DNA of 64,000 nt, from positions 120,569 through 184,568 of the forward strand of contig CAZSFZ010000003.1 of NCBI GenBank assembly GCA_964606385.1, in the 5' to 3' direction. Positions 41,314 to 50,653 of the stretch are shown here, piece after piece; positions within the stretch are counted from its first letter, which is position 1; the number at the start of each line of letters is the position of its first letter. The DNA is from Aquincolibacterium sp964606385. Its GTDB lineage: Bacteria > Omnitrophota > Omnitrophia > Omnitrophales > Aquincolibacteriaceae. The notes below the pieces were generated by a model. That model was given only the letters and a program-made list of their open reading frames with translations, had not been told where the DNA came from and made no database searches. The position numbers and the translations under genes are program-made.

Positions 41314-43859
41314 TTTCGTTTCTTGCCTTTCGGGAACGGGAAGAGCGGCCTCTGATGTCTTTCTCGCAGTACTTTCCATTTGTCAAAAAAGGTCTTGCTG
41401 ATTGTGGAAAGTTTTTCGGATTCCGGCCGCTCGGAACAGAACTGGGTGCAATTCGAGCGGCATCGTTTGATCTTTTTGCGCAGTTGCTGCGCTTTTTCCG
41501 AGAACCAAAGCTCTTTAAGGCTGCGCTGCTGGATGTTGCCGAGGGATTCCATGCAGACAAAACTAACATCGCCGGAGGGCCCGACGAAGATCCGGCTGAA
41601 ACCGGCAAAGCAGGTATTCACGGTCCGTTTTCTCTCGAAATGCTGCACGGTCTTTTCAGCCATAAAATCAATGTGAGGTTCCCCGGGCAAAGCCGCGCGC
41701 TTCATTATTTCGAGTTCTTCAAAGACACGGCGCAGCTCCGCGATATCAGACGCCTCGAGCAAAAAATCAGATTTGAATACCGAGAAAGACGCAAGATCGC
41801 TGTTATCCACGAGAGGCTGGAAGGCGATATAGCAACATTGGGTCCTGCGGGCGAGCCGGGCCAGGTCAGGAAGTCCCTTAACATTACTTTTCATGATCAC
41901 GCTGCACATGGCGACATCCAGCCGCCCTTCGGGGTTGTCCTCAAGCCTTCGTTTGTATTCCTTTTTATAGTGATTGATCCAATTCAAAGCCTGGAGAGCC
42001 TTGTCAAAGACTCCTTTGCCCCGGATCGCGTCGTGAATTTCGGGATCCGCGCTATCGATCGAAAACGAGAGGCTGCGGAGTTTGGAGCGGACGATTTTTT
42101 TCGCAAGCTCTTCGGTGATCAGACTTCCGTTTGTGTTAAGCGTAGTGACAACACCCGGACGCTGGGCGTAATCGATCAATTCAAAGATATCCGGCCGCAA
42201 AAGCGCTTCCCCGCCTGTAAAATAGATATTCTTCGCCCCAAGCGCAATGCCCTGGTCGATCACCCGCTTCACTTCTTCGGTAGTCATCTCCCGGTCGTGC
42301 TGCTGCTTCCACACGGTGCACATCTTGCAGCGGATGTTGCATTTCGTGGTCATCATGATCTGGATCATGTCCGGACCCACCAGCACCTTACTGAAAAGAC
42401 GTGAAAAATAAAAGAGGGCGTTCCGCTTCGTTTCACAAAGCAGCTCCCAAAAGTCTTTCGCGTAAGGGTCCTCATGTTTTCTTGAATGCCTGTTGCTGGT
42501 GATACCGCCTTTGTAGAGCCCGAGGAGCCGCGCGAGCCTCCGAAGGCCCTTGGCGCGCCATGTCCTTGTGCGGTAATCGTTCTTTTCTTGCGCGATGAAC
42601 CAATGTCCTTGGGGATCGTATTGGATCTGAAGGTCCTCGGCCTGCTCATGAAGCGCCGAGTTCTCCGGGATATAACAAGCGCTCACGTTCACGAACTCCT
42701 CGATATATTTCCTGTTCTTGAACAGGAACCATGCTGTCCGGAAAAAATCCGAGGCGGTCTCTTTGGGATGCCCCACCATCCACAGGGTATTCACTTTGAT
42801 CCCTGCCTCGTAGGCCCTTTGCATGGTGATCGAAGCTTCTTCGGCGCTCGGCTTTCCCATGAATTTGAGAATCTTGTCCGAACCGCTTTCGATGCCGAAG
42901 GTCAAATACAGACATCCGGCATTCTTGATCTTTTTGAAAAGTCCCGGTGGCATATCTTTCCGGGCCCTGGCCATGCCTCCCCAGGTAATATTCAGCTTCT
43001 CTTGGATCAAAAGATCCGCCAAGCGTTCCAGCCCCTTGAGGTCGCCGTTCACCAGAAGATCATTGCTCTTAAACCAGGTCCTTCCGTACCGCGCCTTATG
43101 CTTTTTGATCTCTTCGACGATATCCTCCGCGGGACGCATCCGGTAATTGCCCCAAATGGGTTTGTCGCAACAGAAGCGGCAATGGTAATGACACCCCCGG
43201 CTGAAGAGGATCGGCATTTCCGTTTTATTATCGTAAGCGTTCATGTCAAAGAGGTCGAACGCGGGGAGCGGGATCGTATCGATAGGGATTGTTCCGTGGT
43301 TATCGCCGTTATCGACCAAGGTCCCACCCTCCCGAACCACCGTCCCTTTGATCCCTGTGAGCGGCTCTCTCCGGGCCAACCGTCCCAGGATCTCACTCAT
43401 GATATTCTCACCTTCTCCCTTGACAAAAATGTCGACATCCGCATTGCGGGCATCCCGAAGATCCAGTCCCGACGAACAGAAGGGGCCGCCATAAATGATC
43501 GGGACCGAAGGGGCGATCTTCTTGAGCTTCCCAGCTAGTAGATTGGCCATCATGCGCGAATGGGAGTTCACTCCGAAGCCTACGACCTCGGGACCATAAG
43601 CCATAACTTCCTGGGCCCAGTGATCGGCAATCCTTTCGATATTAAAATGTTTCTTGATCTCTTCCTCGCTCAGCCAAAGATCCGCGTTCGGCCAATCCCA
43701 AAGATGCTTTGCGGGGCCACTTTCTGCGTACAGCCTGGAGTTGAAACAAAAAACTTTTACATCGTGTTTTTCTTCTCTGACCTTTGCCGCGATGTAAGCA
43801 AGACCCAAATGGGGAAAATCCACACCGTAGACAGGAGGAAAAACGAGGGCGACCTTCAT
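41310..43859 (-). CDS. B12-binding radical SAM enzyme fused to a radical SAM/SPASM enzyme
   Basis: 849 aa holding two complete rSAM enzymes. Residues about 1-150 are a B12-binding Rossmann domain (MKVALVFPPVYGVDFPHLGL and VVGFGVNSHSR). The first rSAM motif is GCHYHCRFCC near residue 220, followed by the HemN/MiaB-like GIESGSDKILKFMGK. From about 480 there is a second unit with the shared leader ALFYFSRLFSKVLVGPDM, motif TTKCNIRCKMC near 505, FTGGEALL and a SPASM ending (NTCFAGFSRI, CRSNCTQFC). Both rSAM triads are intact. Two reactions on one substrate are plausible. Start and stop overlap both neighbours by 4 bp. Confidence 0.93.
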   Translation of the reverse strand: MKVALVFPPVYGVDFPHLGLAYIAAKVREEKHDVKVFCFNSRLYAESGPAKHLWDWPNADLWLSEEEIKKHFNIERIADHWAQEVMAYGPEVVGFGVNSHSRMMANLLAGKLKKIAPSVPIIYGGPFCSSGLDLRDARNADVDIFVKGEGENIMSEILGRLARREPLTGIKGTVVREGGTLVDNGDNHGTIPIDTIPLPAFDLFDMNAYDNKTEMPILFSRGCHYHCRFCCDKPIWGNYRMRPAEDIVEEIKKHKARYGRTWFKSNDLLVNGDLKGLERLADLLIQEKLNITWGGMARARKDMPPGLFKKIKNAGCLYLTFGIESGSDKILKFMGKPSAEEASITMQRAYEAGIKVNTLWMVGHPKETASDFFRTAWFLFKNRKYIEEFVNVSACYIPENSALHEQAEDLQIQYDPQGHWFIAQEKNDYRTRTWRAKGLRRLARLLGLYKGGITSNRHSRKHEDPYAKDFWELLCETKRNALFYFSRLFSKVLVGPDMIQIMMTTKCNIRCKMCTVWKQQHDREMTTEEVKRVIDQGIALGAKNIYFTGGEALLRPDIFELIDYAQRPGVVTTLNTNGSLITEELAKKIVRSKLRSLSFSIDSADPEIHDAIRGKGVFDKALQALNWINHYKKEYKRRLEDNPEGRLDVAMCSVIMKSNVKGLPDLARLARRTQCCYIAFQPLVDNSDLASFSVFKSDFLLEASDIAELRRVFEELEIMKRAALPGEPHIDFMAEKTVQHFERKRTVNTCFAGFSRIFVGPSGDVSFVCMESLGNIQQRSLKELWFSEKAQQLRKKIKRCRSNCTQFCSERPESEKLSTISKTFFDKWKVLRERHQRPLFPFPKGKKRK

Positions 43860-44917
43860 GGTTGGGCCTTCAGAAATTTACGGAATACGTTTTTCAATGA
43901 CGCGGACTCCTGACGGGCATGGCAATCCTGAAGGCAGTACTGACGGCATTGTTTGATCCAGGCCCTCCGTTTCCGGGACGCCGCCGATGTCCAGAGCTTC
44001 TTGATGGAAGGGGTTTGGCGAACATTGCCGATGATCTCGCCACACATCTGGATGGACCCGTCCGGCAACAGCACGAAGCGGCGGTATCCCGCGAAACACA
44101 CCCAATCATTTTTACCGACCTCTCTATTAAAGTATTTTTTCAGCAGACCGTAGCTCGGGTAATCGAGATGGTATTTGGTCCTTTGTAAAGCGTCGAACTT
44201 CCCGAGGATCTTTTCGAACTTTTTAAGACGTTCCCCGGAGATCCACAGGCCATGTTTGTCGTCGTCCGAGCTTTGTTTATAAAGCTCCACATTGTTGGCC
44301 ACGACCGGCGTGATGTATAAGGATTCCGCAGAAAGTTTCTCGGCTAACCAAAAATATTCTTCCAGATCCTCGAAATTATAGTTGGAAAGGGTCAAGATCA
44401 GGACCTTGATCGGGCTCGATAAAGTTTTAAGACGGTTAAGATGTTCGATCCCTTTGAGGATCTTGTCGAAGGCGCCTCGCTGCCCGCGGATCGTGTCATG
44501 GGTCTCCGCTTTGGCTCCGTCCAAAGAGATCGTGAGAACATCCAGCTTGGAATCGATCAGTTGCTTCGCCATCCGCTCATCGATCAGCGTCCCGTTCGTC
44601 GTCAGGATGACCCGCAATCCGAGATCCTTGGCATGTTTGATAATATCAAAACAGACGTCCCGCAGCAGGGGCTCTCCCCCGCATAAATTCACTTCCCGCA
44701 CACCCCAACGGGCGCATTGATCCATCACGGACCGGATCTCTTCGAATGTCAGTTCCTGTGTTTCTTCCGCGCGCTCCCAGACATCGCACATCTTGCACCG
44801 GAGATTACAGCGGCTGGTCACGGAGATCTGAAGAGTGTCCGGAGCGATCCAGGGATGCCCGGTCTTGCGGGACAACCAAAAACCAAGATCTCTCGTAAGG
44901 TCATTCCATCGATTCAC
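43856..44917 (-). CDS. Radical SAM/SPASM protein, paralogue 3
   Basis: 353 aa. Leader LGFWLSRKTGHPWIAPDTLQ, motif VTSRCNLRCKMC, then LCGGEPLLRD and TTNGTLIDE. The SPASM Cys are in WVCFAGYRRFV, IQMCGEIIGN and CRQYCLQDC. It closely resembles the gene at 35589. It overlaps the double-rSAM gene by ATGA, so production of the two is probably coupled. A 46-bp gap separates it from the GT2 fusion gene. Confidence 0.92.
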   Translation of the reverse strand: MNRWNDLTRDLGFWLSRKTGHPWIAPDTLQISVTSRCNLRCKMCDVWERAEETQELTFEEIRSVMDQCARWGVREVNLCGGEPLLRDVCFDIIKHAKDLGLRVILTTNGTLIDERMAKQLIDSKLDVLTISLDGAKAETHDTIRGQRGAFDKILKGIEHLNRLKTLSSPIKVLILTLSNYNFEDLEEYFWLAEKLSAESLYITPVVANNVELYKQSSDDDKHGLWISGERLKKFEKILGKFDALQRTKYHLDYPSYGLLKKYFNREVGKNDWVCFAGYRRFVLLPDGSIQMCGEIIGNVRQTPSIKKLWTSAASRKRRAWIKQCRQYCLQDCHARQESASLKNVFRKFLKAQP

Positions 44918-44963
44918 TTCGTTTTCCTTTCAAAAATCCTGCAGTGCCCCATGCCGCTTTGCT

Positions 44964-46886
44964 CTATTTTGAATCGCAAAAACACGGCAAAAGACACGGC
45001 CAGCCGCATTTTTGGGCCTGCTCATTCGCGGCGATTCTTTTAGGGCTGGTCAGAACCTCTCTGAGGGACTGGACAGCGGCATGCCCATACACCGAGAAAC
45101 AAGTGGCATATTCACCTTGGTTAGAGATCAGGACGGTCTCCGCGGCAGAGGCGCAACGGACATCCGCGGAGGATAAATTACCTTCATAATATTTTTCGAT
45201 CAACCTGAGATTGTCCGCAGAGTTTTTTATAAAATCCGGATGAACGTTCTTGAATTCGATCAGCTGCCTCAATGCTTCTCCTAAAGCCGGTACTCTTTCC
45301 CGCGGAACCCAGTATTTTGATTTTTTACGCTCCGCCATTTTCAGATTATTCGGAAGCAGCGCCTGGAATTGCAGCGAATTAGCCCCTAGAGACAACACAT
45401 ATTCGGCCAATGACCGGAGTTCTTCCAGGTTTTGGTTCAGTATGATGCTGATAACATTGAAATTGACCTCCGGGCAGTCTTTCTTCAGTCTTGAAAGCAG
45501 CGCCAGCCCTTCCCGGGTCCGCTGCCACGCATCAGCGGAGTTCCTGATCTCGTTATGAAGCGCGGGCGAAAGGGAATCCAGGGAAACCACCAGAGAAAGA
45601 GTCCGTCCGGTCAGGTAAGGCTTCAACCGTTCGAAACGATCCCGGATCACGACGCCGTTGCTGAGGACCCCGAGATCCTTGAGTCCGAGCTTTTTTGCGT
45701 AATCCAGAATCTCAAAAACGTCTTTCCGCAGCAGGACCTCTCCCCCGGAAAGAGCGATCTCTTTGATCCCGAGATCGCGGGCCTCTCGCAGCAATTTTTT
45801 TGCCGCGGAGGTATCAAGCTCTTCTTGGGTCCCCGCGGTTTTCCAAATGTCGCAAATATTGCACCGAAGATTGCAGGCATGGGTCAGGTCCAGAATGAGA
45901 AGACGCGGCAACAGCATTTCTCCCAGAAGAAATGTTTCCTTGCCGCTCCGGATCCTGAAAAACTCCGTAACGTTGCCGCACAGATAAGCGATCTTATGAA
46001 GCGCAAAACAACCGGCTACCGCTGTTTTTTTCCAAAAATTTTTAATGGAATATTCGCGTGTCAGTTTTTTGCCGAGCAGGTAACAAAATCTGGGGATCTT
46101 GAGAACATTGACGATCGTGGCCGCCCAGAATGAACCCGGGCCCGTCTTCAGTTCTTGAAGCAGGACATGGCTCGGATGCAGGTGCTTGACCAGCAGGTTC
46201 CCCCTCCCGTAGATGTACGCTTGTTTTGCCAGGCTGGATAGGGATGGATCGCGATAATGAACCACCTTGATATCCTTGTCCCAAAAGGAACGGCAGCCGG
46301 CCTGGAAGATCCGCCAGAAAAATTCAAGGTCTTCTCCCCCGGGCAAAGGGAATTTTTCATCAAAAACATGCCGCAAAAAAAGAGACTTTTTGCAAGAAAC
46401 ATTACAGGTCGGAAAAAAGATCAGCTCGCTCTTTCCGGCTATGTCTACCTCGATGCTGCAGGTGCTCAGGAACTGACCGACGATCACAGAGGCTTTTTGA
46501 ACAGCTGTTAAGGTGGCGCCGCCGACGGCGACAAGGTCGGGGTGCGTCCTGTGGTCTTGGACCATCCGGGCCAACCAATCCGGATAAGCTTCGCAATCGT
46601 CATCGATAAAGGCGACGATATCCCCTCCAGCCAAACGGACTCCCCAATTCCGGGCTGCGGCAGGGCCTTGATTTTCTTGGCGGAAGATCCGGACGGCCGG
46701 AAGGGATGCGTTGCGAGAATCCCGACAAAGCTCCTCCAAGCCTTCCAGCTTTTCTTTCGAGCCGTCATCAATGATGATGACCTCGAACCGGTCCTTGGGA
46801 TAATCCTGCTTGATCAAGGAACGCACGCATTTCGCAAGGCCCTCTTTGCGGTTAAAGGTCGGCACCACAACAGAAATATCGATCAT
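44964..46886 (-). CDS. Family 2 glycosyltransferase fused to a radical SAM/SPASM enzyme
   Basis: 640 aa. Residues about 1-260 are a GT2 (GT-A) domain: ISVVVPTFNRKEGLAKCV, IIIDDGS, GPAAARNWG, the DDD metal motif in AFIDDDCEAYPDW, and GGEDLEFFWR. Residues about 325-640 are an rSAM/SPASM unit with THACNLRCNIC near 334, LSGGEVLLRKD, LSNGVVI, and SPASM Cys in VRCASAAETV, YATCFSVYG and CGWPCLLPC. The join is a helical, partly hydrophobic linker. Both active sites look intact. The direct fusion links the rSAM chemistry of this cluster to a sugar-bearing substrate. The gene is 5 bp from the permease gene. Confidence 0.93.
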   Translation of the reverse strand: MIDISVVVPTFNRKEGLAKCVRSLIKQDYPKDRFEVIIIDDGSKEKLEGLEELCRDSRNASLPAVRIFRQENQGPAAARNWGVRLAGGDIVAFIDDDCEAYPDWLARMVQDHRTHPDLVAVGGATLTAVQKASVIVGQFLSTCSIEVDIAGKSELIFFPTCNVSCKKSLFLRHVFDEKFPLPGGEDLEFFWRIFQAGCRSFWDKDIKVVHYRDPSLSSLAKQAYIYGRGNLLVKHLHPSHVLLQELKTGPGSFWAATIVNVLKIPRFCYLLGKKLTREYSIKNFWKKTAVAGCFALHKIAYLCGNVTEFFRIRSGKETFLLGEMLLPRLLILDLTHACNLRCNICDIWKTAGTQEELDTSAAKKLLREARDLGIKEIALSGGEVLLRKDVFEILDYAKKLGLKDLGVLSNGVVIRDRFERLKPYLTGRTLSLVVSLDSLSPALHNEIRNSADAWQRTREGLALLSRLKKDCPEVNFNVISIILNQNLEELRSLAEYVLSLGANSLQFQALLPNNLKMAERKKSKYWVPRERVPALGEALRQLIEFKNVHPDFIKNSADNLRLIEKYYEGNLSSADVRCASAAETVLISNQGEYATCFSVYGHAAVQSLREVLTSPKRIAANEQAQKCGWPCLLPCFCDSK

Positions 46887-46891
46887 GACCG

Positions 46892-47668
46892 TCAGGTTTT
46901 TTTCATAATATTAGGTTTAAGCTTCAAAAAGAGTCCCCACCCGGCCAGCAGTGTGATCGCGGCGATAAGGGAGGTCGTCAACAATTCATTCCAAAGGACC
47001 CGATCTTCGAATAGCACGCCTCGGAAAAAAGCGATCATTGGCGTCATGGGATTGATGTTACATATCCATTGATAGTTTTGAGGGACCATATCCACGGAAT
47101 AAAAAACGGGCGTGATCCAGAACCAAAACATAAGAAACACGGACAAAAGCTGGCCAATGTCGCGAAAATAAACATTCAAGATCGAAATGATAAGGCCCGC
47201 CCCGGAAACAAACAAAAGGATAAGGGCGAATCCCACGATCAGGAGAGGAAACAAAGCAATAATCTGGGGCCTGAACCATAAAAAAAGAGGATAGATAAAA
47301 ATCCATCCGATGAGAAAGTTCAAAAAATTCCCCAGGACAGATGCTAGCGGGATGATCTCGGCCGGCAGATTGAACTGTCTGAGAACGTTTTTCTGGTTCA
47401 AGATGGAAAAAGCCGCTTCGGAAACCGCGTTTGAAAAAAAGAACCAGGGATAAATGCCGGCCAAAACGAACATAGAAAAATCCTTGATGCCGGTCTTAAA
47501 AACGCAGACAAAGACGAAGCTGACCGCCAGCATAATGAGTACGGGGTTAATGACGGCCCACGCCACGCCTAAAAGCGATCGGGAATATTTATTTTTGAGT
47601 TGGCCGACGGCCATCCTCCAGACCGCTTCCCGGAAAGAGAACAGTTCTTTAAGTCTTCCGCATTTCAT
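46892..47668 (-). CDS. ABC-2 type polysaccharide export permease (Wzm/TagG-like)
   Basis: 258 aa with six predicted transmembrane helices, and the family features RSLLGVAWAVINPVL, VLAGIYPWFFFSNA, the periplasmic-loop PLASVLGNFLN region and INPMTPMIAFFRGVL near the C-terminus. It would form the channel with the ATPase at 51790. Transport of an undecaprenyl-linked glycan or wall teichoic-acid-like polymer is the usual role of this family. The permease and ATPase genes are 4 kb apart here, not adjacent as they usually are. Confidence 0.92.
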   Translation of the reverse strand: MKCGRLKELFSFREAVWRMAVGQLKNKYSRSLLGVAWAVINPVLIMLAVSFVFVCVFKTGIKDFSMFVLAGIYPWFFFSNAVSEAAFSILNQKNVLRQFNLPAEIIPLASVLGNFLNFLIGWIFIYPLFLWFRPQIIALFPLLIVGFALILLFVSGAGLIISILNVYFRDIGQLLSVFLMFWFWITPVFYSVDMVPQNYQWICNINPMTPMIAFFRGVLFEDRVLWNELLTTSLIAAITLLAGWGLFLKLKPNIMKKT

Positions 47669-47758
47669 TCAAAACCCTCCCTAGCAAAACTCAAGACTAA
47701 CACCAGCGCGATCAATCGACAACGAAATCCCCGAGCCCATCGATCCATAGGCCATGTT

Positions 47759-48874
47759 TTATGCCAACTCCTTCAAAAGTTTTCGGATGTTGTGTTGATA
47801 AGTTTCAAACTGAAAAACCCCTGGAATCAAAGGTGTGGCTGCGGACCGCTTCCCGGCCATGATCTCATCTTCGATCGAAGCTGGCGATAAATCTTTGCAG
47901 TGCCTCTCTTGAAAATAGTCCAAGATCTCTGCCGATCCCGGATTCATCGTGATGAGGATCCTTTGAGAGAGCACGAGCGCTTCCAGAAACGCCAATCCGA
48001 ACGGTTCATTCCTCCGAAACGGAAAGACACAAACATCGACCTTCTTGAGAATTCCTGCTACATGGGTCTGAAGCCCGCAAAAAAAGACCACGGATTCCAT
48101 GCTGTTTTCACGAAGGTACCGTTCTATTTTCTTTTTGTATGCTTTAGCGCGCCAGTCGCAGGGAGCGACATCTCCCACGATAAGAAGTGCGAATTTACGA
48201 GGAACTGTTTTGCCGACCTCATGCATCATCCGCACCAGCTCGAGCTGTCCCTTGGAAGGATGAATCCTTGCAACCACCGCAAAAATGACCGCATCGGGAG
48301 GCAAAGAAGGCTGCTCCTCTTCGAAAGGTGACAGGTCCATAGGTGCCGGGGAGACCATTCCCTCATAAATGATGGGGATGGCCTTCCGTTTCTCCGTCGA
48401 AAAAAGAACATCCCGTATGTTGCGAGACATGCAAACCACGGTCGATCGCGTCGCCTGCGCTATCCCGATAAGCATGCGATTCACGCCGCGAGAGGGGAAA
48501 AATTCCCGCAAGTGCCAGATGTGTTTTTTCCGCGTGAATGAGGCCACCAAGGATGGGAAGACAAGCAACAAGTTGTTCGTATAAAGCAGGTCGATCTTTT
48601 TTAAAAGAACGTATCCGGTAAAAAAAACCATATCGAGCAAAAACAAGACCGGAGCGAGCAGATAATAAATCGGAGACCATGAGAAGGTTAAAATGCTCAG
48701 AGGAAAAACGAAGATAGAAACATTCTTTCTTTTCAGCATTTTTTGGAGCGGGCCCTGTCGCGGAACCACCACGGTGATCTCATACTCACCCCGGATCGCT
48801 TCGATCAGATTAAGAAGTCCACGCTCCGAGCCATAAAGCTCGCTCCCCGAACTAAAAATAAGTATTTTTTTCAT
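47759..48874 (-). CDS. Family 4 glycosyltransferase
   Basis: 371 aa from ATG 48874, which overlaps the upstream TGA (ATGA). A GT-B fold with N-terminal KKILIFSSGSELYGSERGL (the G-x-x-x-x-x-G-E/S-R loop), then VARIHPSKGQLELVRMMHE, and the donor-binding C-terminal FPFRRNEPFGLAFLEALV. Retaining transfer of a nucleotide-activated sugar in the cytoplasm is expected. Donor and acceptor cannot be told. Confidence 0.92.
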   Translation of the reverse strand: MKKILIFSSGSELYGSERGLLNLIEAIRGEYEITVVVPRQGPLQKMLKRKNVSIFVFPLSILTFSWSPIYYLLAPVLFLLDMVFFTGYVLLKKIDLLYTNNLLLVFPSLVASFTRKKHIWHLREFFPSRGVNRMLIGIAQATRSTVVCMSRNIRDVLFSTEKRKAIPIIYEGMVSPAPMDLSPFEEEQPSLPPDAVIFAVVARIHPSKGQLELVRMMHEVGKTVPRKFALLIVGDVAPCDWRAKAYKKKIERYLRENSMESVVFFCGLQTHVAGILKKVDVCVFPFRRNEPFGLAFLEALVLSQRILITMNPGSAEILDYFQERHCKDLSPASIEDEIMAGKRSAATPLIPGVFQFETYQHNIRKLLKELA

Positions 48875-49728
48875 CTTCGGAACTTCCGCGAGACGTCGTG
48901 CCACGCTTGCTTCGCATGAGGATTTGTCAGGCAAAAATGAAGTATCCGCGGAATGTCATAAAAAAAACTCCTGAGAAAGAACCGGCTTAAGTTCGTTTCA
49001 TTTTTGGCAATAATATAAAACCGGTTCCGAAAGCTGTAAAAACGCCGTTTTTGCGGATCGATCGGAGCGCTTCCCCCTTGATGAACACAACACAGTTGCG
49101 GGTCGAACAAAAACTTGTACCCCTTTTTTGTAAGGCGTAAGGAAAGATCCGTATCTTCGAACAAAAAGAAGAAATCTTCGTCAAAATACATTCCTTTTCC
49201 CCGAACCTCATCGAGACACGACCGCCGAAGCGCAGCGCAACAGCTATTAAAACCGTTCACTTCAAATGGCGCCGAGGCCGTCGAAGCGGCTTTTCCCTTC
49301 AAAACATCGTGAGACCGATAAAGGGGAGTGATCTTCAACCCGCAAGAAAACAGCTCGCCTGTATTTGCTTGAGATATTTTGGCGGTCAGCCCGGCATAGC
49401 ACGGACTCAAAGAGGCCAGAGATCGCTCGAGAGCGTCGAAAAAGCCTGCTTCCAAAAAAGCGTCGGCATCAAGGAACACGATAAACCGGCCTTGGGACGC
49501 GCGTATGCCTTGATTCCGAGCCGAAGCGCTCCCTAAATTTTTTTCATTGCGGATCAGCTTCACGCTGGGATAATTATTTAAAATAAGGTCAGGCGTTTCG
49601 TCGGAAGATCCATTATCCACAACAAACACTTCGTAATCCCGATGCCCTTGGGACATGACAGACTCAAGACAGCGACGAATAAACATTGCGCTGTTAAAAG
49701 TGGGAATGATGAAAGAGAGAAGTTTCAT
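48871..49728 (-). CDS. Family 2 glycosyltransferase
   Basis: 285 aa, GT-A fold: LLSFIIPTFNSAMFIRRCLES, VFVVDNGSSDETPDL, NLGSASARNQGI, the DxD-type motif in VFLDADAFLE, and the acceptor-side DEDFFFLFEDTDLSLRL. It is of the rhamnosyltransferase-like group that often builds O-antigen and similar glycans. Paired with the GT4 gene by overlapping stop and start. Confidence 0.93.
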   Translation of the reverse strand: MKLLSFIIPTFNSAMFIRRCLESVMSQGHRDYEVFVVDNGSSDETPDLILNNYPSVKLIRNEKNLGSASARNQGIRASQGRFIVFLDADAFLEAGFFDALERSLASLSPCYAGLTAKISQANTGELFSCGLKITPLYRSHDVLKGKAASTASAPFEVNGFNSCCAALRRSCLDEVRGKGMYFDEDFFFLFEDTDLSLRLTKKGYKFLFDPQLCCVHQGGSAPIDPQKRRFYSFRNRFYIIAKNETNLSRFFLRSFFYDIPRILHFCLTNPHAKQAWHDVSRKFRR

Positions 49729-49786
49729 TTCAGCATATTTTCGACAAAGAAAAATAAAACCCTGTTAGACGGCGGTTCGGGTCGGG

Positions 49787-50566
49787 TCAGATCAATGAAG
49801 CGCTTTGAGCTTTCCCAAGCCTGGACATGCCCTGAAGCGCCGACTTATTCTTTGGATTAAAGGTCAGAGCTTTCGCAAACCATGTTTTTGCTCTTCTGGG
49901 GTCCTTTCGCCGTATTTCAAGCCAGCCCATTTCGGCAAGAACCTGGTCATTTTTAGCATTCATCCGTAAAACATAGGAGAAAAGGCCCTCAGCGTCGTTC
50001 AGCCTGCCTTGCTGAGCATAAATAATTCCCAATTGGGTCGCCACATCCTGATCCTTGGGGTTTGAAGCTAACTTTTTTTTATATTCTTCCGCAAGAGCCT
50101 GCCTTACACCGGCTTTGGCTTCTTCGTTCTGGGCGTCAAGAGAAAGCGCTTTTTGAAAATATTGCCGGGCCCTGACAAAATCCCCCTGCCCTAAAAAAAT
50201 ATTTCCAGCCTCAACATAAATTTCATCGTTATTCGGATCCTCAGTGATTGCTTTTGCTAATATTTTTTTAGCCAGGCTTTTTTTGCCCTGAGCCCGATAA
50301 AGCTTTGCCCATAAAAGCCTGGCTTGGATGCTCTGAGGATTGATTTCCCAAGCTTCTTTTAAGAGTTTTTCTGTTTGCGCATAATCCTTTTTAGCAAGAT
50401 GAAGCGACGCCTGATTCAGGAGATCGTTCTCTGTCAAAGGTTGCTTGGGTTGGTGCCTTTCATAAGAGGCATCCGCTTCAACCAGAGCGGTCTCCGCCGA
50501 CGCGCGGCCGGAGATACCCGAAACAACGAGGAGGATCAAGATGCTTAAAAATGTTCTATGGCGCAT
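49787..50566 (-). CDS. Exported TPR protein
   Basis: 259 aa from ATG 50566, where a signal peptide starts (TFLSILILLVVSGISG, cleavage after RASA). At least five TPR units fill the rest, for example ASLHLAKKDYAQTEKLLKE, EAGNIFLGQGDFVRARQYFQ and LGIIYAQQGRLNDAEGLFSY. Such proteins act as periplasmic scaffolds, often in envelope polymer assembly. It lies between the GT2 gene and an rSAM gene, with an 87-bp gap on the rSAM side. Confidence 0.85.
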   Translation of the reverse strand: MRHRTFLSILILLVVSGISGRASAETALVEADASYERHQPKQPLTENDLLNQASLHLAKKDYAQTEKLLKEAWEINPQSIQARLLWAKLYRAQGKKSLAKKILAKAITEDPNNDEIYVEAGNIFLGQGDFVRARQYFQKALSLDAQNEEAKAGVRQALAEEYKKKLASNPKDQDVATQLGIIYAQQGRLNDAEGLFSYVLRMNAKNDQVLAEMGWLEIRRKDPRRAKTWFAKALTFNPKNKSALQGMSRLGKAQSASLI

Positions 50567-50653
50567 GCCCTGTCTTTCCGTGTGAAGGAGACGTTTTTTG
50601 TTTTCCGCAGTGAGTATGCCTCTTGGACCCAAAACCTCTCGTCTCGACGTATT

